Positions 17,620 to 26,310 of a DNA stretch of 61,259 nt are shown here, in pieces. Every line of letters starts with the position of its first letter. Position 1 is the stretch's first letter. This DNA is from Bacillota bacterium (GTDB taxonomy: Bacteria > Bacillota > Clostridia > Acetivibrionales > DSM-1351): assembly GCA_023393115.1 (NCBI GenBank), contig JAEWMS010000041.1:1-61259 (forward strand). The letters are read 5' to 3'. Made by a program: the position numbers and the translations under genes. The notes beneath the pieces are model-generated. The model saw nothing but the letters and a program-made list of their open reading frames with translations, did no database searches and was not told the origin of the DNA.

Positions 17620-18990
17620 CTAAACTTCATTCCTGATATTATACATGCCTCTTGAGTTACCATATTTATTTATAAAGAATCTCTTGTTATTCACTATAAT
17701 TTTAAGAAAATCCGTAAATTTATCAATTTCAGATGGAGTATTGTATATTCCGAAACTTGCTCTCACTAGTCCGGGGAAAAGTGCTTTTTTCTCGGCGATG
17801 TTCTCTATTTCCTTGGCACTATATCCCAGCAGTCTTTCACAATAGGGATGGGCGCAGAAGAAACCGTTTCTCACAGCAATACCTGCCTCGTAGGATAAGA
17901 TTGCAGACACCAGCGAATGGTGAACTCCCTCGACAGTAAAAGGAATTACGCCTATGGACGGTTGCTTGTCAGGATGACTATAGAAATGTATGTCGGGAAT
18001 GCTACTCATTTTGCCATAGGCGTAATTCAGAAGGCTTTTTTCATGTTCATAAGCATTTCTCATTCCTATTTGATTTAGTGTTTTTAAAGCTGCAACCATA
18101 GCCACAACGCCTATCAGATTCGGGCTGCCCGCTTCACATTTGGCAGGGGCCTCCTCCCACCAGATGCGGTCGTGGGTAACCAGCTTAATTGCACTTCCCC
18201 CTGAACAATAGGGAACACCCTCCTCAAAGGCTGATTTTGGCCCAATCAGCGCTCCACAGCCGTAGGGTGCGTATAATTTATGTGCCGAAAAAGACAAAAA
18301 GTCTATATGTTCTTCACTTTCTACAGGCCTCATATCCACAGGAACATGGGGCACCAACTGAGCCCCGTCCACATGTATTCGGGTCCCGTATTTATGAGCT
18401 AATGCGGCTAGTTTGTATATGTCATTGAGATATCCTGTTACGTTTGCCGCACCGGTTACAGTGACGAGCCTGATATTCCCCCGGTGTTTTTTTAGTTTTG
18501 CCTCAAAATCATTGAGGTCAAGTCTGCCATATTGATCTATTTCAACATATTCAACCTTAAATTTTCCTCTCCAGGGAAGATCATTTGCAGCATGCTCCAT
18601 CCAGGTGGAAATGACTACATCCCTGCCATCAGTTTGCTGACTCATGGAGCAGGCCAGAAGGTTTATAGATTCTGTAGTGTTTTTTGTATAAATTATTGCC
18701 GCGTCTTTATCCGCCTTTACAAACTTTCTGATAATCTCTCTTCCTGCTTCATAGGTCTCGGTAGAGATAGTGGACTTATAGCCTTTTCCTCTGTGGGTTG
18801 AAGAGTACCACGGCAGAAAATCGCGGATTTCCTTCTCCACCGAAATAAAAGCCGGGGTGGTCGCAGCATTCTCGAAATTTATGCCGGTGGTATATGTACC
18901 GTTATCAAGAGGAACCAGCGAGTTGATTCCAACTACCATATTTCTGTAATTATTTTTATTATGATTTACAAAATTGTTTTGTTCAGGCAT
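17620..18990 (-). CDS. Class V aminotransferase (cysteine desulfurase-like)
   Basis: The 456-residue PLP enzyme resembles the SufS/CsdA branch: an early NFENAATTPAF segment, THRGKGYKST, the cofactor-phosphate region YTKNTTESINLLA, the HVDGAQLVPHVPVDM Asp-containing strand, and the Schiff-base lysine in SFSAHKLYAPYGCGALIG. A Cys-rich patch near the end (GFFCAHPYCERLLG) could supply the sulfur-accepting cysteine. It stands alone without suf or isc genes, so cysteine desulfurase, selenocysteine lyase or another lyase activity are all possible. AGAGG precedes the ATG. It is divergent from the tag gene. Confidence 0.85.
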   Translation of the reverse strand: MPEQNNFVNHNKNNYRNMVVGINSLVPLDNGTYTTGINFENAATTPAFISVEKEIRDFLPWYSSTHRGKGYKSTISTETYEAGREIIRKFVKADKDAAIIYTKNTTESINLLACSMSQQTDGRDVVISTWMEHAANDLPWRGKFKVEYVEIDQYGRLDLNDFEAKLKKHRGNIRLVTVTGAANVTGYLNDIYKLAALAHKYGTRIHVDGAQLVPHVPVDMRPVESEEHIDFLSFSAHKLYAPYGCGALIGPKSAFEEGVPYCSGGSAIKLVTHDRIWWEEAPAKCEAGSPNLIGVVAMVAALKTLNQIGMRNAYEHEKSLLNYAYGKMSSIPDIHFYSHPDKQPSIGVIPFTVEGVHHSLVSAILSYEAGIAVRNGFFCAHPYCERLLGYSAKEIENIAEKKALFPGLVRASFGIYNTPSEIDKFTDFLKIIVNNKRFFINKYGNSRGMYNIRNEV

Positions 18991-19146
18991 ATAATAAACC
19001 TCTAAAAATACTTTACTATATTATATTTTTTGATTTTCAAACTGTTACCCAAGAAAAGGACTCATGATTTGACCTTATGGAAAATTCTTGATACCATTGT
19101 TTTATAAATTGTATTAGAAAATATTATAGATTAGAGGACATGCTTT

Positions 19147-19722
19147 ATGAATGATAAAATTAGATGTTCTTGGGCTGGAAATACCCCCATATTAATAGAC
19201 TATCATGACAACGAATGGGGACGGCCAGTACATGATGATGGCAAACTGTTTGAAATGCTTATTTTAGAAGGTATACAGGCAGGACTTTCTTGGACAACCG
19301 TTCTTAATAAGAGAGAAGCATTCAGGCAAGCCTTTGACGGGTTTAACCCTAATAAGGTAGCCCTTTACGGCGACAAAAAAATTGAAGAGCTCATGGCAAA
19401 TCAGAAAATAATAAGAAACCACCTGAAAATTAACGCATCAGTGAGTAATGCCAAAGCATTTTTAAAGATTAAAGAGGATTATGGGAGTTTTGACAAATTC
19501 ATATGGGGATACGTGGATTATGCACCTATTACAGGCCATTGGGAGAAAATGTCGGATTTGCCCACAAGAACCCCTCTATCCGATAAGATAAGCAAGGACT
19601 TGAAAAAATTGGGATTTAAGTTCGTCGGCTCGACTATAATTTATTCGTTCATGCAAGCTACAGGCATGGTCAATGACCATCTTACCGAATGTTTTGTTTA
19701 TAAGGAGATATTGAAAGGGTAG
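19147..19722 (+). CDS. tag: DNA-3-methyladenine glycosylase I
   Basis: Tag removes 3-methyladenine from alkylated DNA, starting base-excision repair. The 191-residue protein is complete. It begins with the family signature RCSWAGNTPILIDYHDNEWG, continues with LFEMLILEGIQAGLSWTTVLNKRE and ends with the HhH-like region and VNDHLTECFVY, where His and Cys complete the zinc site along with the N-terminal Cys and His. A weak AGAGG lies before the ATG. A decayed sugar-phosphate isomerase-like gene follows after 17 bp, so the two may once have been an operon. Confidence 0.95.
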   Translation: MNDKIRCSWAGNTPILIDYHDNEWGRPVHDDGKLFEMLILEGIQAGLSWTTVLNKREAFRQAFDGFNPNKVALYGDKKIEELMANQKIIRNHLKINASVSNAKAFLKIKEDYGSFDKFIWGYVDYAPITGHWEKMSDLPTRTPLSDKISKDLKKLGFKFVGSTIIYSFMQATGMVNDHLTECFVYKEILKG

Positions 19723-19739
19723 CAGCAGGAGGTATTCCC

Positions 19740-20049
19740 ATGTATTTTTCAATGGATGAAATTGGCTTTGAAAATACCGAAAAAATCAAAATACTCGAAA
19801 CTGAATCTCTGAAATGGAAATTCATTTATGATGTAGCAAAAGAATACGGTTTTGACGGTATTCACTTTACACCGTCTCTATATAAAGAATTGAACACATT
19901 TAGCAATTGGCGATAGTACAGTTAATTTCAATATATTATTAAAGCATTTTGCCAAGAATCCAGATGTTTTTGGAGCTTTAGAAATTAAAGCTAATAATTC
20001 AAAAATGAATAGTAGTTTAAACCAGCTAAGAAATATTCGTATATACTAA
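19740..20049 (+). pseudogene. Deleted sugar-phosphate isomerase/epimerase-like gene
   Basis: GCAGGAGG and an ATG at 19740 open a 58-codon frame (VAKEYGFDGIHFTPSLYKEL) resembling the first strands of a TIM-barrel sugar-phosphate isomerase/AP-endonuclease-2 protein. It stops at TAG (about 19914). A second frame then reads TVNFNILLKHFAKNPDVFG and LEIKANNSKMNSSLNQLRN before a stop at 20047-20049, like the C-terminus of such a protein. The middle, some 150-200 residues, is missing. Both halves carry protein-like sequence, so this looks like an internal deletion. Family assignment is tentative. Confidence 0.55.
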
Positions 20050-20085
20050 TTAAACAAGCTGTACTAGTTCATACAGGGTAAAAAA

Positions 20086-20140
20086 CTGCCATGTACACTG
20101 TCTCCTTTAGGGGAGCAATCATACATGGCAGTATTTTGTT
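20086..20140. terminator. Bidirectional rho-independent terminator
   Basis: Arms CTGCCATGTA (20086-20095) and TACATGGCAG (20122-20131) form a perfect 10-bp stem. TATTTTGTT follows on the plus strand, and a run of six T lies on the minus strand, so it can end both the tag-side transcript and valS. Confidence 0.85.
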
Positions 20141-20175
20141 CTGACCTACTTTATGAGTTCTTATTTTAATTTCTT

Positions 20176-20231
20176 ACTTCTAATTTCCAGCTTCCAACCT
20201 CCAACTTCCAACTTCTAACTTCTAATTTCTA
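20176..20231. repeat. Eight-copy heptamer array over the valS stop codon
   Basis: Eight consecutive heptamers of consensus RYTTCYA (ACTTCTA, ATTTCCA, GCTTCCA, ACCTCCA, ACTTCCA, ACTTCTA, ACTTCTA, ATTTCTA) run without interruption. The valS stop codon (20222-20224) and its last two sense codons lie within copies 7 and 8. Confidence 0.85.
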
Positions 20232-22876
20232 GTCAGGCTCTCCAGTCTTTCAACCACCTTCTGGTACATATCCTTATACTTTTCTCTTTTTGCCTTTTCT
20301 TCTTCAATAACCTTAGGAGGAGCTTTTGCCACAAAGCCTTCATTATTGAGCTTTCCTTCGACTCTCTTCAGCTCGCCCTCAAGATTTGCCTTTTCCTTGT
20401 TCAATCTCTCAATTTCCTTCTCAATATCAATAAGTTCATCAAGAGGTATAAAGATTTCGGCTCCGGCAATTACAGTTCCCACAGCATCGGCAGGGATACC
20501 TGTCTTGTCGGCCTGAACCGCGACCTCGGATGCGCTGGCCAGTCTCTGGAAGAAGGAGATTCCCTCAAGGAGGGTCGCTCTTTCAGCTTCTCCGTTTGCA
20601 ACAAATATCATTTTAGCCTTTCTTGAAGGCGGAACATTCATTTCAGCACGAATATTTCTGGTACTTCTGACTGCATCCATTATCAAGTTCATCTTAGCTT
20701 CGTCAGCGGCAAAATTCAAATCTTCACTGTAAACAGGCCATTCTGAAATCATTATGCTTCTGCCGTCATTAATGAGGTGAGTATATATTTCTTCTGTGAT
20801 AAACGGCATATACGGATGGAGCAGCTTCATCGCATTACCCAGTACAAAGTTCAGGACATACTGAGCTTCCAGCCTTCCTTCACTCTCTCTGTCATAAAGT
20901 CTAGGCTTAACCATTTCAATATACCAATCGCAGAATTCTTCCCAAATGAAGTCATAAGCCTTTTGAAGACCTATTCCCAGCTCAAATTTATCAATGTTTT
21001 CAGTTACTTCCCTTGTAACTGTGTTTATTCTGCTCAATATCCATTTATCGGCAACAGTAAACTTGTTCCTGTCTACCTTGCTGAAGTCGAGATTCTCATC
21101 AAAGTTCATCAATACAAACCTTGAAGCGTTCCAGACCTTGTTAGCAAAGTTTCTTGAGGACTCAACCTTTTCAGTTGAAAATCTCAGGTCGTTTCCGGGG
21201 GAGTTTCCTATTGTCAGGGCAAAGCGCAGAGCATCGGTTCCGTACTGAGCAATTACCTCCAGGGGATCTATACCATTTCCTAAGGATTTACTCATTTTTC
21301 TTCCCTGTGCATCTCTTACGATACCATGTATAAATACATATTTGAAAGGCTCCTGCTGCATATGCTCCATACCTGAGAATATCATTCTGGCTACCCAGAA
21401 GAAAATAATATCGTAGCCTGTTACCAATACATCTGTTGGATAGAAATACTTCAAATCCTCTGTTTTTTCAGGCCAGCCCAAGGTTGAGAAGGGCCACAAA
21501 GCCGAACTGAACCAGGTATCAAGAGTATCGGGGTCCTGCTCGATTCTGCTGCTTCCGCACTTAGGACAAACATCGGGATCACTGCCCTGAACCATCATAT
21601 GTCCACACTCAAGACAGTAGTAAGCAGGAATCCTGTGTCCCCACCAGAGCTGTCTTGATATGCACCAGTCCTGGATATTTTCCATCCAGTTGAAATATAT
21701 TTTTGAGAATCTCTCGGGAACAAATTTAATTGTTCCGTTTCTAACAACATCTATAGCAGGCTCAGCCAGCGGTTTCATACGAACATACCACTGTTTTGAG
21801 ATAAGGGGCTCAACAACGGTTCTACATCTCTGGCAGGTTCCTACATTGTGGGTATGTCCCTCAATCTTAACAAGGAGACCTAACTTTTCCAGATCCTCAA
21901 CCATTTTCTTTCTGGCCTCGTATCTGTCCATACCCTTGTATTGTACAGCATTGTCATTCATTATAGCGTTATCGTCCATAATCCTTATCTGAGGAAGGTT
22001 ATGTCTCAAACCAACCTCATAGTCGTTGGGATCATGGGCAGGAGTTATCTTAACACAGCCTGTTCCAAACTCCTTATCAACATAGGAGTCGGCAATTACA
22101 GGTATCTCCTTGTTTACCAACGGTAAAATCAGAGTCTTTCCCACAAGATGTGTATATCTTTCATCCTCAGGGTTTACAGCCACTGCAGTATCGCCAAGAA
22201 GTGTCTCAGGGCGGGTTGTTGCAATAATTACAAATTCCTCGCTGTCCTTTACAGGGTATTTTATGTGCCAGAAGTGTCCGGCCTGTTCCTCATATTCAAC
22301 CTCTATGTCAGATATTGAAGTGTTACATTTTGGGCACCAATTTGTAATTCTTTCGCCTTTATAAATAAGACCTTTTTCGTAAAGCTTCAGGAATACCTCC
22401 TGAACAGCTTTGGAGAGTCCATCATCCATGGTGAAGCGTTCGCGTTCCCAGTCACAGGAGCTGCCCAGCTTTTTAAGCTGTTCAACGATTCTGCCTCCAT
22501 ATACCTTTTTCCATTCCCAGGCCTTTTCAAGGAATTTTTCACGGCCCAGCATATCCTTTGTGATACCTTCCTTTGCCATAGCATCAACGATCTTTGCCTC
22601 GGTAGCTATACTTGCATGGTCAGTACCCGGAAGCCACAAAGCGCAGAAACCCTGCATTCTCTTTGTTCTGATAAGAATATCCTGCAAGGTATTGTCAAGA
22701 GCATGTCCCATATGGAGCTGTCCTGTAATATTCGGCGGTGGTATTACAATTGTATAAGGCTTTTTGCTGCTGTCAGGAACAGCATGGAAATAGCCCTCTT
22801 CCATCCATTTTGTATATAACCTGTCCTCAACCTGACTCGGGTCATATTGCTTTGCTATGTTCTGTTGTTCGTCCAT
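20222..22876 (-). CDS. valS: Valyl-tRNA synthetase
   Basis: ValS charges tRNA-Val. The protein is 884 residues, the usual size. The class I signatures are present: HIGH as GQLHMGH in PPPNITGQLHMGH (about residue 45), KMSKS in GRKMSKSLGNG (about 525), an editing domain between, a zinc-ribbon-like CLECGH / CPKCG pair, and the C-terminal coiled coil (EKEIERLNKEKANLEGELK) specific to ValS. I use the ATG at 22876 because GGAGG lies 7 nt before it; a TTG at 22888 lies upstream of that site. A T-box leader lies upstream of the small gene preceding valS, suggesting control by uncharged tRNA-Val. The stop codon lies in a heptamer repeat. Confidence 0.97.
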   Translation of the reverse strand: MDEQQNIAKQYDPSQVEDRLYTKWMEEGYFHAVPDSSKKPYTIVIPPPNITGQLHMGHALDNTLQDILIRTKRMQGFCALWLPGTDHASIATEAKIVDAMAKEGITKDMLGREKFLEKAWEWKKVYGGRIVEQLKKLGSSCDWERERFTMDDGLSKAVQEVFLKLYEKGLIYKGERITNWCPKCNTSISDIEVEYEEQAGHFWHIKYPVKDSEEFVIIATTRPETLLGDTAVAVNPEDERYTHLVGKTLILPLVNKEIPVIADSYVDKEFGTGCVKITPAHDPNDYEVGLRHNLPQIRIMDDNAIMNDNAVQYKGMDRYEARKKMVEDLEKLGLLVKIEGHTHNVGTCQRCRTVVEPLISKQWYVRMKPLAEPAIDVVRNGTIKFVPERFSKIYFNWMENIQDWCISRQLWWGHRIPAYYCLECGHMMVQGSDPDVCPKCGSSRIEQDPDTLDTWFSSALWPFSTLGWPEKTEDLKYFYPTDVLVTGYDIIFFWVARMIFSGMEHMQQEPFKYVFIHGIVRDAQGRKMSKSLGNGIDPLEVIAQYGTDALRFALTIGNSPGNDLRFSTEKVESSRNFANKVWNASRFVLMNFDENLDFSKVDRNKFTVADKWILSRINTVTREVTENIDKFELGIGLQKAYDFIWEEFCDWYIEMVKPRLYDRESEGRLEAQYVLNFVLGNAMKLLHPYMPFITEEIYTHLINDGRSIMISEWPVYSEDLNFAADEAKMNLIMDAVRSTRNIRAEMNVPPSRKAKMIFVANGEAERATLLEGISFFQRLASASEVAVQADKTGIPADAVGTVIAGAEIFIPLDELIDIEKEIERLNKEKANLEGELKRVEGKLNNEGFVAKAPPKVIEEEKAKREKYKDMYQKVVERLESLTRN

Positions 22877-22973
22877 ATTAACCTCCAAATGTTTTTTGTA
22901 CTATTCACTAAATCAAACTTATCAATATATAAATAATTCTTCTTTTATAACGCCTCGTAATATCTGCCTCCAT

Positions 22974-23216
22974 TTATCTGGAACAGATAAAAAACAAAAT
23001 CAGCCCGGGTACTAAAATCACCAATCCTGCAATTTTTGTTTTGAAAACAGCTGTGTTGAATTTGTAATCCTGAATTTCGTCTTCTGTCATCTCAGAAGCA
23101 TTCTGACATTTCTGTTTTTCTACAAGGTTTAGTTTTTTCGCTATAGCTTTAGCAGAAAGTACTATTATAAAGCCTATTGCCAAAACAATCAGAGAAATTA
23201 TTTCTTTTAAATTCAT
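22974..23216 (-). CDS. Small two-helix membrane protein in the valS leader transcript
   Basis: The 80-residue protein has a membrane helix at each end (about 4-24, ISLIVLAIGFIIVLSA, and 58-78, IAGLVILVPGLILFFI) joined by a charged, presumably cytosolic or exposed loop with Cys and many Glu/Lys. I recognise no family. The ATG at 23216 follows AGAGGAGA at good spacing; an upstream in-frame start at 23339 would run back through the T-box and is rejected. It sits between the T-box terminator and valS, 97 bp before the valS start on the same strand, so it is probably induced together with valS by valine starvation. Confidence 0.7.
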   Translation of the reverse strand: MNLKEIISLIVLAIGFIIVLSAKAIAKKLNLVEKQKCQNASEMTEDEIQDYKFNTAVFKTKIAGLVILVPGLILFFICSR

Positions 23217-23284
23217 AATCTTCTCCTCTCTCTTTCTCAATTTTATAGAGTGTCGTTCAAGATATAAATTAATATCTATATACT

Positions 23285-23585
23285 GAAAAAGCTCCGTCCA
23301 GTAATTTGGACGAAGCATCTTAACTCGCGGTACCACCAAAATTTCACAATTTTATTCAACCGCCCGGTTTAACGGGTAATTGTAAAATAAAACCCCTGTG
23401 AATCTTTAATCGGATAACGTCCGAACCTCCGCTGCAGCCTACTTAAGAATAAAGGTGGCAAAACCACTTCTGTCTTTCAGTGCAGAGCTCCCAAGCTACC
23501 TTCAGCAGCTGTTTTTCAGAACCTTTCACCAGGGCTTTTATCAAAACCGAATGGTTCCTCTCTGTGGAAATATAACTGCGTACTC
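23285..23585 (-). ncRNA. T-box leader, probably tRNA-Val responsive
   Basis: The minus strand carries the T-box antiterminator sequence GGTGGTACCGCG (23337-23326) preceded by long stem-loop regions (GAACC...GGTTC in Stem I). After it comes a terminator, GCTTCGTCCA / TGGACGGAGC (23316-23291), with a run of five T. The transcript reads into the small membrane gene and valS. A GTA in AAGGTAGC on the 3' side of Stem I could be the valine specifier codon, but I did not fold the RNA, so tRNA specificity rests mainly on the valS context. Confidence 0.9.
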
Positions 23586-23605
23586 TTCTTGTTCATTGCT
23601 TTTAA

Positions 23606-23634
23606 ATTATAAAATTACCTAAATATGATATAAA
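23606..23634 (-). promoter_or_regulatory. Probable promoter of the T-box-valS transcript
   Basis: TATAAT (23611-23606) with a weak TTTATA (23634-23629) 17 bp upstream on the minus strand, immediately before the T-box. Confidence 0.5.
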
Positions 23635-23649
23635 ATCTGCTTTGTAATG

Positions 23650-23994
23650 TCAAGAGCCGGAACGTATATCATTCCTTGTATCATCATTATTTGTAGCTTC
23701 CATGTCCTGATCCTTAACCATGTCATTCTCCAATGCAGTCTGTTCAATCTGGCTTTCATTGGATTCCGGATTTGTTGTCGAATCAACCTGCTGATTGTCG
23801 GGCTGCTCTGTGTTTGCCTGATCACCGCGGCTAAATAGCAGGCCAAAGGCGGCTATCATTAATACCATTCCTACATTGCTTACTACTTTTTCATCAATAT
23901 TGAATTTAAAGAGATAATCAAGTATACCATAAACAATAAATATAAAAGCTATTCCAATTATTATTCTAAGCTTCCATTTCCTTGTGAGTTTCAT
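23650..23994 (-). CDS. Small membrane protein with acidic Asn/Gln-rich tail
   Basis: The 114-residue protein has two membrane helices (about 9-27, IIIGIAFIFIVYGILDYLF, and 40-55, VGMVLMIAAFGLLF). The last 55 residues or so are hydrophilic, rich in Asp, Glu, Asn and Gln and probably unstructured. The ATG follows AGGAGGCAGGTATGAAAC-like sequence with a strong site. No family is recognised. It lies upstream of the valS T-box promoter on the same strand, with no visible terminator between. Confidence 0.6.
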   Translation of the reverse strand: MKLTRKWKLRIIIGIAFIFIVYGILDYLFKFNIDEKVVSNVGMVLMIAAFGLLFSRGDQANTEQPDNQQVDSTTNPESNESQIEQTALENDMVKDQDMEATNNDDTRNDIRSGS

Positions 23995-24159
23995 ACCTGC
24001 CTCCTGTAGATGGAATTTTTATTATCTAAAGCCATTTTAACCACTTACCAAGCCACTTACAAATACTTATAGAAATATAATAATTGTCAGGATATGTTAT
24101 TACAAGGGGAATTTATTATTTAAAGCAGGATTTTTTTACTTTCATGGCAGCTCACAATC

Positions 24160-25209
24160 CTATACAATCACATCCACTGCTCTTTTCAATATGACTTTTA
24201 TCATAGCAGTTACAGGAACTCCAAAAAGCATACCCCAAATACCGAAAAATTCTCCGCCTATTAAAACAGCTATTATTGTAGTAATAGGGTGTAATCCTAA
24301 TTTCCCTTCTATTATTTTAGGTGAAATGAAAGCATTGTCTATCTGTTGAACTATAACAAAAACCAGTGTTGCCAGCAGAGCCTTGGTCGGTGATTGTAGA
24401 AGTGCAAGGGCTACTGCGGGTATTGCTCCAAGAAACGGGCCGAAAAACGGGATTATATTTGCAATTCCTCCGATTACACCGAGAATAAAGGGGTATCTTA
24501 CATGGACAGCATATAAGCCGATTGTCTCAAGTAATCCTATGATAAAGGCTGTGGTGAGCTGTCCGCGTATAAAGTTGGTAATTATTGAGTTAAGTTCCCG
24601 ACCAATATTAATCAGATCATTACGCATTCTCTTAGGGGCCAGCATCAGTGTCGCTCTCTTAATATTTTCAATGTCCTTCAAGAGATAGTATGCTATTATC
24701 ATTGACAACACAAAATTGAAAAATATTCCTATCGATGATGTAAGAATAGCCAGTGATTTCTTCATGGCACGTGCAGCATAATTCTGTACAAGTCCGGTAC
24801 CCGTATTAATCTCGCCAAAAATAACATTTTTTACTTCTGCGGGCCATTTACTTGTCCTAATTTTAGAGATATATGAATTGAATAATTCGCGGTATCTTTC
24901 CGCAATATCCGGCAAGGTGTTAAATAGTTCCTTTGCATTACTGGCAACATGAGGCATTATATATACCAGAAAAATAGTGATTGATAATATGGTAAATGCG
25001 TAAATTATTAAAATTGAAAGACTCCTTTTAATTCCATTCCGTTCAAATCTTATCACCAGCGGAAAGATCGTATAAGCTATAAAAACAGCAATTAAAAAGG
25101 GAGATAAAATTTTCAATATTTTATCACTATAATAATATATAAAAATTAATAATGAGATAGTAATCAAACTCAGTATTATGTAGAATACTGCTTTTTTAAC
25201 ATTTCTCAA
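24160..25209 (-). CDS. AI-2E family transporter (UPF0118)
   Basis: The 349-residue protein has about seven to eight membrane helices in the family's layout: paired helices at the N-terminus, a long soluble middle (about 90-150), then helices around FNFVLSMIIAYYLLKD and the conserved IPFFGPFLGAIPAVALAL and GLHPITTIIAVLIGGEFFGIWGMLFGVP segments. Members are linked to export of autoinducer-2 or other small molecules, or to ion/proton exchange; the substrate here is unknown. I chose the TTG at 25209 because GGGGAGG lies 7 nt before it; a TTG at 25251 has no site. It is followed upstream by small stress-type genes on the same strand. Confidence 0.9.
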   Translation of the reverse strand: MRNVKKAVFYIILSLITISLLIFIYYYSDKILKILSPFLIAVFIAYTIFPLVIRFERNGIKRSLSILIIYAFTILSITIFLVYIMPHVASNAKELFNTLPDIAERYRELFNSYISKIRTSKWPAEVKNVIFGEINTGTGLVQNYAARAMKKSLAILTSSIGIFFNFVLSMIIAYYLLKDIENIKRATLMLAPKRMRNDLINIGRELNSIITNFIRGQLTTAFIIGLLETIGLYAVHVRYPFILGVIGGIANIIPFFGPFLGAIPAVALALLQSPTKALLATLVFVIVQQIDNAFISPKIIEGKLGLHPITTIIAVLIGGEFFGIWGMLFGVPVTAMIKVILKRAVDVIV

Positions 25210-25286
25210 TATGCTTCCTCCCCAACTCTTTAGAGAATCACTAAAAGCCAAACATAATGTGTTCGGCTTTCAGTGATTGTTGAATA

Positions 25287-25466
25287 TTATCTGAACATGT
25301 GCATCATGTCACTAAAGACATTATTGGACCTGCGCCAAATTTTTCTTCCTGATTTAATCATTTTTCTTCTCATGTGAGGATCAACTATCTCAGGATTTGT
25401 AAGAACACTTAATGACGCTCCAATTAATCCGCCAATTAGAAGTCCTCTGGCAAAATTTCTCATCAT
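25287..25466 (-). CDS. Small YtxH-like protein
   Basis: An AAGGAGGAG site 5 nt before ATGATG opens a 59-residue frame. It has a glycine-rich hydrophobic segment (GLLIGGLIGASLSVL) like the YtxH motif, in which a short helix is followed by a basic tail (HMRRKMIKSGRKIWRR). YtxH-like proteins are small membrane-associated stress proteins in Firmicutes. It lies between the PRC-barrel gene and the AI-2E gene, all on the same strand, so the three are probably one operon. The family name is tentative because the usual C-terminal helix is short. Confidence 0.68.
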   Translation of the reverse strand: MMRNFARGLLIGGLIGASLSVLTNPEIVDPHMRRKMIKSGRKIWRRSNNVFSDMMHMFR

Positions 25467-25535
25467 GCAATCTCCTCCTTGTTGTTTTCATTGATTGTTT
25501 TAATAATTACTTCTTTGATTGATTCATTAATGGTA

Positions 25536-26069
25536 TTAATTTTCCAGCCTGCTTCTTAAGCCACCGCCGGTACTTATCATTTCTTCAACTGCCTCATTTT
25601 GTACTAATATGTTGCCAGGGCCTATCTCAACTTTTCCGAAAAACGGAAGTATATTTCTGCCCATTATGATGTCTTGAACCAAACCATCCGATACCTGAAC
25701 ACCTTCAACCTTTCCGGTTTTGTAATCAAACAGCACATCCTGTACTATACCCAAATCTTCCCCGGTATGAGTAAATATTTTCAATCCTCTTAAATTAGTT
25801 CTGTCATGTATACCGTACAATTTCTTAAAACGCCTGTATTCAACGAGATTCACTGGATTGTTAACTATCAGTGCATCGTTTCCAAGACTTAGTATACTGT
25901 TGAGTAATATTACATTGCCTTTTACTGCATAAATCCCTTTTTCCATCAGGAAGGCGAGTATACCTTTATTATCCTTGCTGAAAATAATATCTTTCAGTGT
26001 GCCGATTTTAAGTCCGTCTCTTGCAGAAATTACAGGTAAGCCCAGAACTTTACTATATTTTGTCAGCAA
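25536..26069 (-). CDS. PRC-barrel domain protein
   Basis: The 177-residue protein contains two PRC-barrel-like units: the first (about 5-75, KVLGLPVISARDGLKIGTLKDIIF) and the second (about 90-160, GLKIFTHTGEDLGIVQDVLFDYKTGKVEGVQVSDG). Such proteins (YlmC/YrrD type) are cytosolic and often found with sporulation or stress genes; their ligands are unknown. The TTG at 26069 is preferred because AAAGGAGG lies 6 nt before it; a TTG at 26090 would precede that site. It is probably the first gene of an operon with the YtxH-like and AI-2E genes. Confidence 0.85.
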   Translation of the reverse strand: MLTKYSKVLGLPVISARDGLKIGTLKDIIFSKDNKGILAFLMEKGIYAVKGNVILLNSILSLGNDALIVNNPVNLVEYRRFKKLYGIHDRTNLRGLKIFTHTGEDLGIVQDVLFDYKTGKVEGVQVSDGLVQDIIMGRNILPFFGKVEIGPGNILVQNEAVEEMISTGGGLRSRLEN

Positions 26070-26310
26070 CTCATCCCTCCTTTGTATCAAAAGTTTACTA
26101 ATCCCTTGATAATATTATTTGTAATTGTGAAGTAAATAATTCAACAAAAGAAACTAAAAATAATTATATGTATAATTGATTTTTATATATGAAAATTGAC
26201 TAAAAACGGAGATTATTGTAAAATTACTGTGAATATTTATTAGTTTTAATGTAAAATTATAAGTATTATTTTCAAAAGTATCCGTCGAATTCACTCTTGC
26301 TGGAGGTAAA

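Noticed and set aside
22974..23339. Longer version of the small membrane gene starting at 23339
   Set aside because: It would translate the T-box antiterminator and terminator; the ATG at 23216 has a strong ribosome binding site.
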